DNA from: Undaria pinnatifida
Lineage: Eukaryota > Sar > Phaeophyceae > Laminariales > Alariaceae
Length of the DNA stretch: 64,000 nucleotides
Direction: 5' to 3'
NCBI GenBank assembly: GCA_012845835.1
Contig: JABAKD010000016.1
Span: 19,460,696-19,524,695 of the forward strand
The position numbers and the translations under genes were made by a program. Shown one piece after another: positions 41,203 to 51,107 of the stretch. Within the stretch, counting starts at the first letter, position 1, and each line of letters opens with the position of its first letter. The notes under the pieces were generated by a model that was not told the origin of the DNA, did no database searches, and worked only from the letters and a program-made list of their open reading frames with translations.

Positions 41203-41800
41203 GGCGTCCTCCGTGGTTCAATAGTAAGCCGCATAACTACTGAGGTCGATGTATTCCAATTCGGTCGTCCTTTGGTGCGAGTCGACGAGGGAAGAAATAG
41301 CTGAATGGAGTCTTCTCGCGATGAAAATGAAGGCAGGTGCGTACCGTATTGGAGAGGGAGGGGAAAATAGTTGGCTTTTTTTTTTTTTTTTTTTTTTCGC
41401 ACACTTTTACTTTCCAGCTTCTGGACAAGCTGTGGTCACAGGTGTCGTCCCTTCTCCCCTCCGGTTCTTGCCTTCAATTTTTATCGCGCATAGGATTCAG
41501 CAATCCCACTGCTCGTCGATTTTTTCATCGAGTGTTGCTAACTCACGCTCTCGCGCTTTCCGCAAGTCAATTTGTGCACAAGAAAAAGTCCCAACGAATT
41601 GATACGAGTATGCACTCGGCGGGGCTCGAACTCACGAAACTGACCTATACCAGGCTCGAAGATAACCTGATACGCCACCGGGGCGACCGGTTGGCTTATT
41701 AATACGTCGTAGTGGCCCCGGATCTGAGTCAAGTCCAGGGAGGGAGACGGGAAGGAAGAAAAGCGCGAAGACAATACGTAGAAGGGATGAGCAAACAAAA
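41203..41800 (+). mobile_element. SINE family B copy split by a family A SINE
   Basis: The tRNA-like head GTCCTCCGTGGTTCAATAG starts at 41203, and the body GAGTCGACGAGGGAAGAAAT runs to 41371. The body resumes at 41698 with CCCCGGATCTGAGTCAAG and continues to about 41800. The gap is exactly filled by the minus-strand SINE with its target duplication. Confidence 0.65.
41372..41697 (-). mobile_element. SINE family A, complete, with 8-bp target duplication
   Basis: GTTGGCTT occurs at 41372-41379 and 41690-41697. In element sense (minus) it begins GGTCGCCCCGGTGGCGTATC (tRNA-like box A), has GTGAGTTCGAGCCCCG (box B) and the family body, and ends in a poly-A tail (poly-T at 41376-41398 on plus). 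Pol III-type SINE, non-autonomous. Confidence 0.82.
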
Positions 41801-41822
41801 AAATTAAAATGCAGGTGGGACT

Positions 41823-41957
41823 GATTCGAGCTCCGCAAGGGACTCTTTCTTACAAACTGTCTGGCCGAAAGCGCGAGAAGAGCGTAGCGTTCGCGTTGGC
41901 GGGATTCGACACAAATCGACGAGCATAAAAAGCTGGAAAGTGGGAATGCTGAACCCT
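41823..41957 (+). mobile_element. SINE family A fragment
   Basis: GGGACTCTTTCTTACAAACT, CCGAAAGCGCGAGA and GGAATGCTGAACC match the family A body. It starts inside the box B region. Confidence 0.55.
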
Positions 41958-41982
41958 TATCCCGGACCCGACTTACCAGGTA

Positions 41983-42651
41983 CTAGTTACGAATAAGCGG
42001 AGGTGGGGGGAGCTGGTGGTGGAGAAAAAGCACCAAAATGCTCGAGAACACCAACCAAGCAACGCTGATCCCGGTTGTTGTGGACCAACATATTATACGT
42101 TTAATAAGACAGATTGCAGACCAACATCTAATATGAATCCGTACGTATAGACTATGGTAAGAGTAGTTGGATACTCCAAAATACTTCCCTATTCCTAACC
42201 CCTCCCGGACATGATTGATGGTTGATGGCTGGTTGGTGGTTGGTGGGCTTGGTTGGCAACACGTGGGTCGAAATGCCTCGGCAAAAGATTCAGTAGGTCT
42301 CCGCAAGTTGCTTGGTAAGCCTCTATAGTAGGCCGCAGCACCTTGTTTGGTAGCTACTGCTTGGGTTGTGGCATGGCTATCGATACTCAAGGGCAACACC
42401 AACGACAACGACAGCGACGACGACGACGACAACACCCCCCCCCCCCAAGATGAACGAAAAGGGAGGGCGACAGAAACTAGGAAATACGTCATACGCATAT
42501 ATTCGATAATCGAAATACCAAGAACGACGGCGCAGAACAAACGACAGGTTCTCAGGCTATTCTTATCTCTCCTATATATCACATGATGCGGTGTAGAAAT
42601 CGTTACGATTTGTCGTTCGAGTTCGTACGTCATGAGGCACAAACCAAACAA
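41983..42651 (-). CDS. Unrecognised ORF of 222 residues
   Basis: The longest ORF in the spacer. It has a Ser run that translates a GAC microsatellite and a hydrophobic C-terminal part (WLVFSSILVLFLHH). Nothing in it is recognisable as a domain, and no homologous frame exists elsewhere in the window. It may be chance. Confidence 0.15.
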   Translation of the reverse strand: MFGLCLMTYELERQIVTISTPHHVIYRRDKNSLRTCRLFCAVVLGISIIEYMRMTYFLVSVALPFRSSWGGGVLSSSSSLSLSLVLPLSIDSHATTQAVATKQGAAAYYRGLPSNLRRPTESFAEAFRPTCCQPSPPTTNQPSTINHVREGLGIGKYFGVSNYSYHSLYVRIHIRCWSAICLIKRIICWSTTTGISVAWLVFSSILVLFLHHQLPPPPLIRN

Positions 42652-42659
42652 GAGAAGGC

Positions 42660-44040
42660 GAGCACTTTAGACGCCCTCGTTCACAGCAGTTCATGATGAA
42701 AAGCAGTGGAGCCGAACGGAGCGGAGCAGGGGATATGGGTGGGCGCGTTCAACAAGAAAAAAAAAAAAGTGCGGCCACGTCGTGGTCACACCAAAAAATA
42801 CTAGGTATTTTAGGCGTCCCTCAATTAGCTACCCTCAATGTGCAAAATCAGCTTTCACGTCGATTATTCAAAACTCAAGAACAGCTACTAGTCTACAGCT
42901 GCAGTAGGAATTAAAAGAAGAGACAAAACCTGGGAGAAAAATCAAGAAGTGACCTCCATTGGAAAGTTAAAGGCGCCTTTTAGTACCCACTTCCAAGCTA
43001 CTCCACTTGTTGATCATTTTCCATGCTCCACCCTCTCTCATTTGCACGCTCGTCTGCGATGGGCTCAAAGGCAATATTGTTGCATCGCACCGGGTGTAGT
43101 GAACAAGCATTATGCTCTGTACCTGGGTGTCAATTCAATAATATGTTTGCGCTCCTCTATCCACACGCACTGACCGCTCTCTCGAGTAGAAGGGCGCATT
43201 GCCTATACATAGCCTAACTACCGGAGTGGGTACAACGTGTGCGATTCCAAAGTTTCTCACCTTCCACCACCACTTCATCGGCTCCAACATTGTGGGTTCG
43301 AGTCACGCTTGATTGAGGCTCGCGACGCCCACCTCCTTTTATGCAACGCCACAACGCTGGAGTCCACATGCTTATTATACGAGCCACAACAACTGCTGCT
43401 TTGCTGTAGACCTCATCACCTCTTGGAAGGCGGGGAGGCGTAGGGAGGGGGTGCAATCGTCGATGAAGTGGCTGGGGGATTTGCTGGTCGAAGTGCCTCT
43501 GACATGATGCTACTTTGGTCTATTCATGTCTTGTACGCAATTTGTAGAGTACGTATTTTTTTATGCACGTATAGTAATATCGTGTGTGCTTTGTTTGCTG
43601 ACCGGTAAGAAAAGTAAGAATATGAATTACAAGGTACCAGCCAGGTACCAGTATACCGTATACGACAGCGTATGTACTGGTACGGTATAACGCCGACAGC
43701 AGTATCCTGAATAAAATACTCCGCCACACACTGGCATGCCAGGACAAATTAACTTACCTTGCTTGGTTGATTTCGATGGCTCTATGCGGCTAGCGTGATT
43801 GCCCTTTGGTCGATTCTATCAACGGAGCTCACCCGTACTCTCGTTGGCCGTTACGAAATGCGTTTTACTTCTTGCTACGATCGCCCCCCCCCAATCTATA
43901 TAGCAGTGCACACATCATATGGCAAATGCGCCATACCCACTTGCTTCTTTTCTTCCCCCCTCTTCCGGCGAAAATTGATCCCAACTGCGGTGGTACTGGC
44001 TGTGCGTTACCGCGTCCGTCCGTTCATGATCCGATGCATA
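42660..44040. other. Spacer, no gene recognised
   Basis: Short unrelated ORFs and TACCAGGTAC motifs near 43630-43690. Nothing else stands out. Confidence 0.35.
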
Positions 44041-44300
44041 ATACGGTGCTGGTCTGCCTGCAGGTGTTAGCGCCTTCCTTCGTGGTGAATACAGTACAGA
44101 CGACACGCGGGGTGCTGGTCTGCTTGCAGGTGTTGCCGCCTTCCTTCGTGGCATAATATTCAGTACGACATGCGGGGTGCCGGTGGTCTGCTTGCAGGTG
44201 TTACCGCGTCCGTTCGTGGTACCACCCGCCTGGTGGTAGTATGCTTACAGGAGTATGCTGCCTCTTTTGTTCGTGGCATGAATGTGTGAAGTACGGGGTG
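44041..44300 (+). repeat. Tandem repeat, unit about 65 bp, about four copies
   Basis: Units start near 44046, 44111, 44176 and 44231 and share GGTGCTGGTCTGCTTGCAGG followed by TTCCTTCGTGG. Each unit carries a CTTGCAG|GT-like sequence that resembles a splice site, probably by chance. Confidence 0.7.
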
Positions 44301-46039
44301 CTGGGTTTCTCGCAGATCTCGGCTTTCACGCCCACAGGCCTGACCCACGACGACGACATTGTTTTGTTCTTCTTGTGTTAACCTGACAACCAATACCCTT
44401 GGGGCTCCGAAGGCGGAAAATTACTAAAATAAGTGGTATCATACATGATATGGCGATTAATTACCGCATCGTCCACACGAAGCAATCCTGGGGGTAGGGG
44501 ACGTGTCCCAAGTGCGACACAGGGGGGTGTACGATTGGCGCGTAGCACGATGATGAGACTTGTACGGCTGTAGCGCTCTTCTTCCTATTCAGAGACGGTT
44601 GGTTGGGTTTGGTAAGACCACGCTTCTCGTTGTTTTCGCTGTTATTTTGGCCTGGTCTCCGAGCAAAGGCGATTGCTGCTTTTAACTTTTCGATTTTGCA
44701 CCACTCTCTGCGCAGCTAGACCAGCTGCAGACGTCTGCTGGCCAGTATGTTATGAATCAGCCCCTTCCCCTTCCCTCATGCCGCAGGAGTGGCGTTCCGG
44801 AGCCGGGAGGAAGGGGGGGGGGCTACGATAGTGGCAGCAAATTTTGGGTCAAAATATTCATGAAAGATGACGCGGGTGGCTGCTCAGCTGAGGAACTAGT
44901 ACCAGTGCTACCGTACCCACCATCATCTTGGAAACACCTTCGGTGTTTGTTTACGTTATTTTGGTTTGTTAGTATAGTCTATAGGCCATGGGGTTGGTTG
45001 TTCATTGTTTTCCCTCATCATTTTTTTTCTGTTAAATTCGCTTTTTGGGTGGGGTACAAGTATAGGGTATGGGATTCTTCGGATGGGGACGGGGAGAGGC
45101 CTGAACAACCACTACGTGCGCCACTCCCCTTACCGTAGGATGGTTATGATAGGGAGGCGGGAGGCGGGAGGCGGCGGAAACATTTTTGGGACCCGATTGA
45201 TGCCACACCTACTAGCTGAATATGTGCGCTCTCGTTGGGGGGTTGCAGACGCCAACCCCGCGGGGAGGTTTAAAGCAGGGGCCGGGGGAGAAGGGGTGGG
45301 GGAAGAGGGGGGGGCACGAAGGGACGGGCGACGGAGGAGGAGGGAGGGAAAGAAGTTGTGCTGCGATGATTACTTTTTATTGAGCCCGAACTTTTAGCGC
45401 CGACAGGCGGGGCTACTCAACCGAGGAGCTGCTCAGTATATCCGGATACAATGTGCATGTTACTACATTTTTCGTTAGATACCCATCCCATCATATTTTT
45501 CACTGGGCTTAGACTAGCGTTGTTTTGAATGTCAGCTGGTGGGTGGGGTATAGGGATGCTGAAGTAAAGAGCCTTGGTAACGTTTAGGGACTACCATTGG
45601 GTATCCCCTATCGTAGCACGCGCCGAATTGAGGGAAGGAGGAAGGTGGAGGGGGAGGGGGGGGAGGGAAAGGGAGGGAGGGAGGGAGGGAAAGGGGGAGA
45701 GAGGGAGGGAGGGAGGGAGGGACGGAGGGAGGGAGGGAAAGGGGGAGAGAGGGAGGGAGGGAGGGAGGGAGAGAGATAGAGTCGCGCCGGCGGTTCCTGA
45801 GGGGTACTACATCATCGCGAGAAGGAGATGTGGTATAGAGACCCGTGGCTGTTGCTCGAGTGCAGCAGAACGTCAGGTAGTCGACCAAAAAGCACAACGA
45901 ATATTATCAAGGCGAACAGGCCGCCACCAGACATCTTATGCCTGGTTAAAAACCTCTTGAGGCGTCCTTCCCAGGCTGCCACAGCGGCCCGATTCGTTTT
46001 GGAGAACATTCACACGACACCCCTCCTCCTCACGGCGGA
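44301..46039. other. Spacer before duplication copy 2
   Basis: Contains a plus-strand ORF of 128 residues at 44752-45138 with no recognised domain, G-rich tracts and the GGGA array. No gene is supported. Confidence 0.35.
45640..45776 (+). repeat. GGGA microsatellite cluster
   Basis: GGGA units interrupted by AAAGGGGGAGAGA blocks, the interruption itself repeated. Confidence 0.85.
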
Positions 46040-46928
46040 CGTGGGGCAGATATGTCATATCTTCATCAGATTTTTGAACAGTATTGCTTATCTTCCATCA
46101 CCATCGGCGTTACAGCGCACGGCCAGCCGCTCCCCCCACCCTCTTCCCCTCCCCGCACCCCCAGCGTTCCTCGAACCATAGAATTCACCGCTTTGACCCC
46201 AGTGCATTGGATCGGTCGAAGCGCTCGCCACGAACAAGTCCAGGCGAGAAACTGCTTGCCACCACTACCACGGGTGTCTCAGCATGTCGCCACTACCAGC
46301 CTTTCTGTTCGTCCGCGTCAGGGCTACATCTTCTTTCGTACGTACACGCGATATTGGTAGATTATATATATATATATGCTTGTATGCCTGTCTGAACGAC
46401 TGTATGCCTGTACGTCTTGATGACTGCATGCCCATACCAGACATCTTTGTGAAATATATCGTGCCACAACAGCTACGATACACACCACTCAGGAAGGAAA
46501 CGTAAGGACCGTTTTGTGGTCAAGTTCATGCCGTAAAGGCCACTAAATTTTCATCCGTTCAGCTTGGTGTTAGATATTGCGAGAGATGAGAGCCAACGAT
46601 AAGCGATAGGCCTATTAATAGTAGCTGTTTTTACGCTAGGCGAATGAGTTCCCCCCCCTCGCCCCCACCTTCGCCCTCGCCCCCCCGCACATTCTGATTG
46701 CTACAAGTCGCACGGCGAGTCGGAGCCCGCCCAACCCTGCCTCGGCTACGCGCAATGGAGAAGAAAAAAAACAAGGGTGAGGAGGGAGTGCAGGAGTACG
46801 GCATAATCATTACCCCCCCCCCCTTATCCCTTGACAACACCATTTTAGTATTTTTGTATTGCTGGGAACTGGAACTACACAGCACCCTCTTCTGTTTGTT
46901 GGCCAAAGAAGATTGATGCTACCAGTAG

Positions 46929-47890
46929 AAGCTGCGTCCTATCGCTTTTCACCATCTATAGCGGCGTAATGGTAAAAAAGCAGTAACTCAGTCCAACGAT
47001 ATCACAGCAGTGTTTTAGACTTTTGGACATCTGGATATTTCAATAACCCCCCTCTCCTATACCAGTATCGACGGGAACGCAAGGGCCGATGTGTATTCAT
47101 AGTAATGCCACCAACGGTCCCGATAATTCTGTCCCTATTGAATATTTCAGTAGGAAGTATGCTAGTACAATAAACTCAATAATACCTGGAAGTTATTCCC
47201 CACACAGCAGTAACGACAGCATTTCGACACCACGCACGGGACAAGATATGTCAAAATGTATCCACACAACGCACGTAACAATTGCGACATTCTTGCGCCA
47301 CCAAGACATGACCAGCAAACCAACCAACCAACTAACTTCTACGCCACTCCCTCCCTCCCTCACTTACGCTTTTTTTACTTCAGCATAAACCTGTCAGTGA
47401 AAGCTGCGTCCTATCGCTCTTCGCCATCTATAGTGGCGCAATGGTAAAAAAGCAGTAACTCAGTCCAACGATGTCACAGCAGTGTTTTAGACTTTTGGAC
47501 ATCTGAATATTTCAATAACCCCTCTCCCCTAAATCAGTCTCGACGGGAGCGCAAGGACCGATGTGTATTCATAGTAATACCACCAACGGTCCCAATATTT
47601 CTGTCCATATTGAATATTTCAGTAGCACGTATGCTAGTATAATAAACTCAATAATACCTGGAAGTTATTCCCCACACAGCAGTAACGACAGCATTTCGAC
47701 ACCACGCACGGGACAAGATATGTCAAAATGTATCCACACAACGCACGTAACAATTGCGACATTCTTGCACTCTTTCAGCACCACCAAGACATGACCAACA
47801 ACCCAACCAACCAACTAACTTCTACGCCCCTCCCTCTCTCCCTCCCTCCCTCCCTCCCTCACTTACGCCATTTTTTACTTCAGCATATAC
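46929..47890 (+). repeat. Tandem duplication, two units of about 470 bp
   Basis: Units 46929-47398 and 47399-about 47890, nearly identical by eye, each starting at GCTGCGTCCTATCGC and containing CATCTATAG-GGCG-AATGG. Copy 1 has no such doubling near 16330. No gene is inside. Confidence 0.8.
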
Positions 47891-49166
47891 CTGTTGTAAT
47901 GCTGTGTAAGTACGACAGGAGTCTTTCAACGATGCAAATCCCTATACACCATAAACGTTGCATGCTCTACTACTTTTTTTGTTTTTATCATAGGAAGCTT
48001 TGCCTAAATAGAGCTCTAGCATACACCCTCTTATTACTACAGCAGCAAGTGTATAGAAAAAAACGTGTCTGACGCTGCTCCCGGGATCCAAGCCATCTAT
48101 ATTGCACGCCAAAAACAACAACGCTATCATGGCAAATATTCCGCTCGGGGTGGGGGGGGGGGGCTTCAACGTTTTGCTCGAATACGCGTACGCATGTCTA
48201 TCCACGCATTAAACGCCCCCGATCGCACACATCGTGGGCACCACTAAAATGCTCAAGAGCGGCGTAAAGCGAACTGCACACCACAGACCGACCAATAGCT
48301 GCACGGACCTAGCTGCCGCAGGCGCAGGCGCAATCAGTGCCCAAAACTCAAGAGTCCCAGCCAAAACCGAGAAACGACGATGACATTTCCGCTGGTACCT
48401 CCGACATTTTCTTGTATCACGCGCAAGTTCTGCTGCGATGATGGCCAAGTAGATGCGTCACGTAACAAGAAAAAACGCAGAAAAAATGCCACCCTGAAAA
48501 CACAAAATGTAACGAAGTTTGTCTGATCGTCAACCAAGATGGCGGCAAGTTATACCGCATGTGCGACACTTGCGGGCTGGGGATAGAGACGGACGAGTCA
48601 GACGTCACGCTGCTTCTCTCTACACCCACTACACGGCCAACAACCGCCCGCCAGGACTCCACGCGAAAAACAAACGCGGGCTGCCTATGCAATAGGGTGC
48701 GCGGCTCGAAAGCACGCAGAACCGGGGAAAGCGGGTAAGGGAGGGATTACTGTGCGACGATCGGCCGTCGAGTACTGGCCGTGGGGATGCTATACAGCAC
48801 CATTACTGCTGCAGTTCGCCATCAGCCACGACCACCATACCCCGGAACGTGGCTTGGAGCACACAAATCCCGCACCAAACACGCCGTTCTCCACACGACA
48901 CTACCACTGCCGCTGTTGTGACAAGCCCCGCCCAAGAGAGCATGGGGCGGGGGGGGGCTATTCACCACCGACAAACTCAACACCTACCCACCCCGCCACC
49001 CTTCCACGCCCTGCCCCATTTCCCACAACTCCGCTCTCTCCAAGAAGCGGCATAGCAGGAAAAGAAGCAAAACCATCACTACCCCAAATACTCCACCCGT
49101 CTCCTCCGGTCAGATACCCAGCACGACACCGCCTCCCCAGCGTCCCCTCTAAAAAACAGCGCACGC
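47891..49166. other. Region 3' of kinase copy 2, no gene recognised
   Basis: Aligns with 16700-17990. Shared blocks include GCTCAAGAGCGG and the stretch around CCGGAACGTGGCTTGGAGC. ORFs are not frame-conserved between the copies. Confidence 0.45.
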
Positions 49167-51107
49167 TCATCGCCTCACGCGGTTAGCATGCCCCGCGCGG
49201 TTAGCGTGCCAGGCTGGTCCGCCGTACCAACCATGCCCACAGTGTCCAGTTTGCCGACCGCACCCAGCGTGTACCCCGTGCCCAGCATGCCGGGGGTAAT
49301 GCGTCACCGCACCCACCGTCGTCGCCTGGGAGGCGAAGGACCCACACGCCGCGACGGGCAGCTGATAGCGGACGTAAGGACCACACCGTCCGCTGTTGGT
49401 GCACTCGACCTGGCGAGCGGCACTGGGCGCGGCCGGGAGGTAACGGGCATCGCCGCGCCACCCGTTGCCGCTCACATTAACGCCATCACCACCATCGCTC
49501 CCGCGGAAGTTGCCGCCGCCACCGGCAGCCACCCTTGGGCAAGCCCTCGCAACAGAAGGAGCAGGAGCCATATCTCCATGGTGTGCGGGTCGGCGAGAGG
49601 CACCTGTCTCTCGGAACGCGGATTTTTTATAGTGGCGCGAGTTGTCGCCCGAGCGCGGAGACGTTTTGCCGCGAGTTCGCCGCTTATTCCGGCGATGGAA
49701 GGATACGACTCCACCGTTGCCGTCGCTTCCGCCGGTACCACCCCCGCCACCGACACTGCTGCTACTGTGGCTGCAGCCACCGAGACTGCCGCTGCTACCA
49801 CTGCAGCTGCCGCTACCGCGGCGGTGGTATCCGCTGCCGTAGCCGCTATCCTTCGGAGTCTTCCACGCCGCGAGATGGTTCTGGCTTGAAGTTGATGTCT
49901 GTGCCGCGGCATGCCTAGTTGAGGGCGCCGCATTCCCGTTGGCCGTAGTCTCTTGGTGGTGGTGATAGTGGTGGTGGTGGTGGCGGCGGCGGTCGGGAGC
50001 GATAGCGGCTGCTCTCGCGTGGCGAGGACTGTAGGACGCCCCTTGTCCTCCGTCCCATACACCCCCTTCTTCCCCACAGCCGTCCCCGCCTTCCTCTCCC
50101 CAACCCCCATCTCTTGCGCTACGAGGACTCCAAGATGTCTCCGCTCCTCCGCCCCATTCCCCTCCTCCGCCGTTTCCTCCTCCTCCCCACCCCCCTTCAC
50201 TTGCGGGGCGAGGTCTGGAAGTCGTTTCTCCTCCTCCACCGCCTGCTGGTCCTTCTCGCTCACCCAATCGTCCTACTTCTCCATCACCCCCTCCTCCTTC
50301 CCCCCATCCCCCATCTTTTGCGAGGCGGGGACTGCAAGATGTCCTTTGTCCGCCTACCCAAGAAACCGTAGAAGGAGTCACACACACTCCCTCATCTCCG
50401 TCGCAATCGCCGCCGCCACCGCTGCCCCTAGTGGCGGTGATGACGGTAGTAGCGGAGGCGGTGGCGGTGGTGATGGCTGCAGCCGTGGCAGCGGGGTTAG
50501 GCGTGGGTAGACTGGCTCCGCCACTGTCGGCGACAAGCAGACCCGGAGGAAGTCTCCGGACGGTTGCTGTGCCGTATGGAGCTGTGTCAGCTGTAGCAAC
50601 GGCCGGCGTTGGGATAATTCCCCCCGAAGCTGTACCACCATCTTCAGCACTACAATCGCCGCCGATACCACCAACACTGCCAACACCACCAAATAGACCC
50701 GGAGGAAGCCTCTGGACGCGTGCAGTCTCTTTTGGTGCTGCGTCCTCTTTCGCAACGGCTAGCGTGGTGGGAAGGTCCCCAGCATAACGAGCATGGGAGG
50801 CGGAGATGGCGGCGGCGGCAGCAACAGTGGCAGAAACAGCAGCAGTAGCTGCACCACCAGCAGGGGCTTCCTCCACACGAAGTCCCACCACACCAGGAAA
50901 GGCTGCGATAGCGCCAACGGCCAAGGTATCGGTTGCCGGAGGAGCGCCCGACACAGGTGCAGCCGCAGCTGGAGCCACAGCCGCGGAAGAAATCTTCTCA
51001 AATTTCAGTTGACGGCCGTACAGGCCAATCATGCCCCTCAGCAGTTGTTGCATCGTGGGGCGCTCGCTTGGGTTGACGGCTAACGCTGGGTCGATGAGCT
51101 GGATAAG
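49167..51107 (-). CDS. Kinase copy 2 last exon: end of C-lobe plus low-complexity tail
   Basis: Starts LIQLIDPALAVNPSERPTMQ after the TTTTGAAG acceptor and is open to TGA at 49169-49167. The tail repeats GGWGEGG-like blocks, a His run and Gly/Ser-rich stretches, and ends ANRAGHANRVRR. Against copy 1 it differs by many in-frame indels, as expected for a tolerant disordered tail that is still translated. Confidence 0.8.
   Translation of the reverse strand, partial: LIQLIDPALAVNPSERPTMQQLLRGMIGLYGRQLKFEKISSAAVAPAAAAPVSGAPPATDTLAVGAIAAFPGVVGLRVEEAPAGGAATAAVSATVAAAAAISASHARYAGDLPTTLAVAKEDAAPKETARVQRLPPGLFGGVGSVGGIGGDCSAEDGGTASGGIIPTPAVATADTAPYGTATVRRLPPGLLVADSGGASLPTPNPAATAAAITTATASATTVITATRGSGGGGDCDGDEGVCVTPSTVSWVGGQRTSCSPRLAKDGGWGEGGGGDGEVGRLGEREGPAGGGGGETTSRPRPASEGGWGGGGNGGGGEWGGGAETSWSPRSARDGGWGEEGGDGCGEEGGVWDGGQGASYSPRHARAAAIAPDRRRHHHHHYHHHQETTANGNAAPSTRHAAAQTSTSSQNHLAAWKTPKDSGYGSGYHRRGSGSCSGSSGSLGGCSHSSSSVGGGGGTGGSDGNGGVVSFHRRNKRRTRGKTSPRSGDNSRHYKKSAFRETGASRRPAHHGDMAPAPSVARACPRVAAGGGGNFRGSDGGDGVNVSGNGWRGDARYLPAAPSAARQVECTNSGRCGPYVRYQLPVAACGSFASQATTVGAVTHYPRHAGHGVHAGCGRQTGHCGHGWYGGPAWHANRAGHANRVRR

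Noticed and set aside
41620-41697. tRNA gene on the minus strand
   Set aside because: Good boxes A and B, but it is the head of a SINE with a target duplication and poly-A tail.
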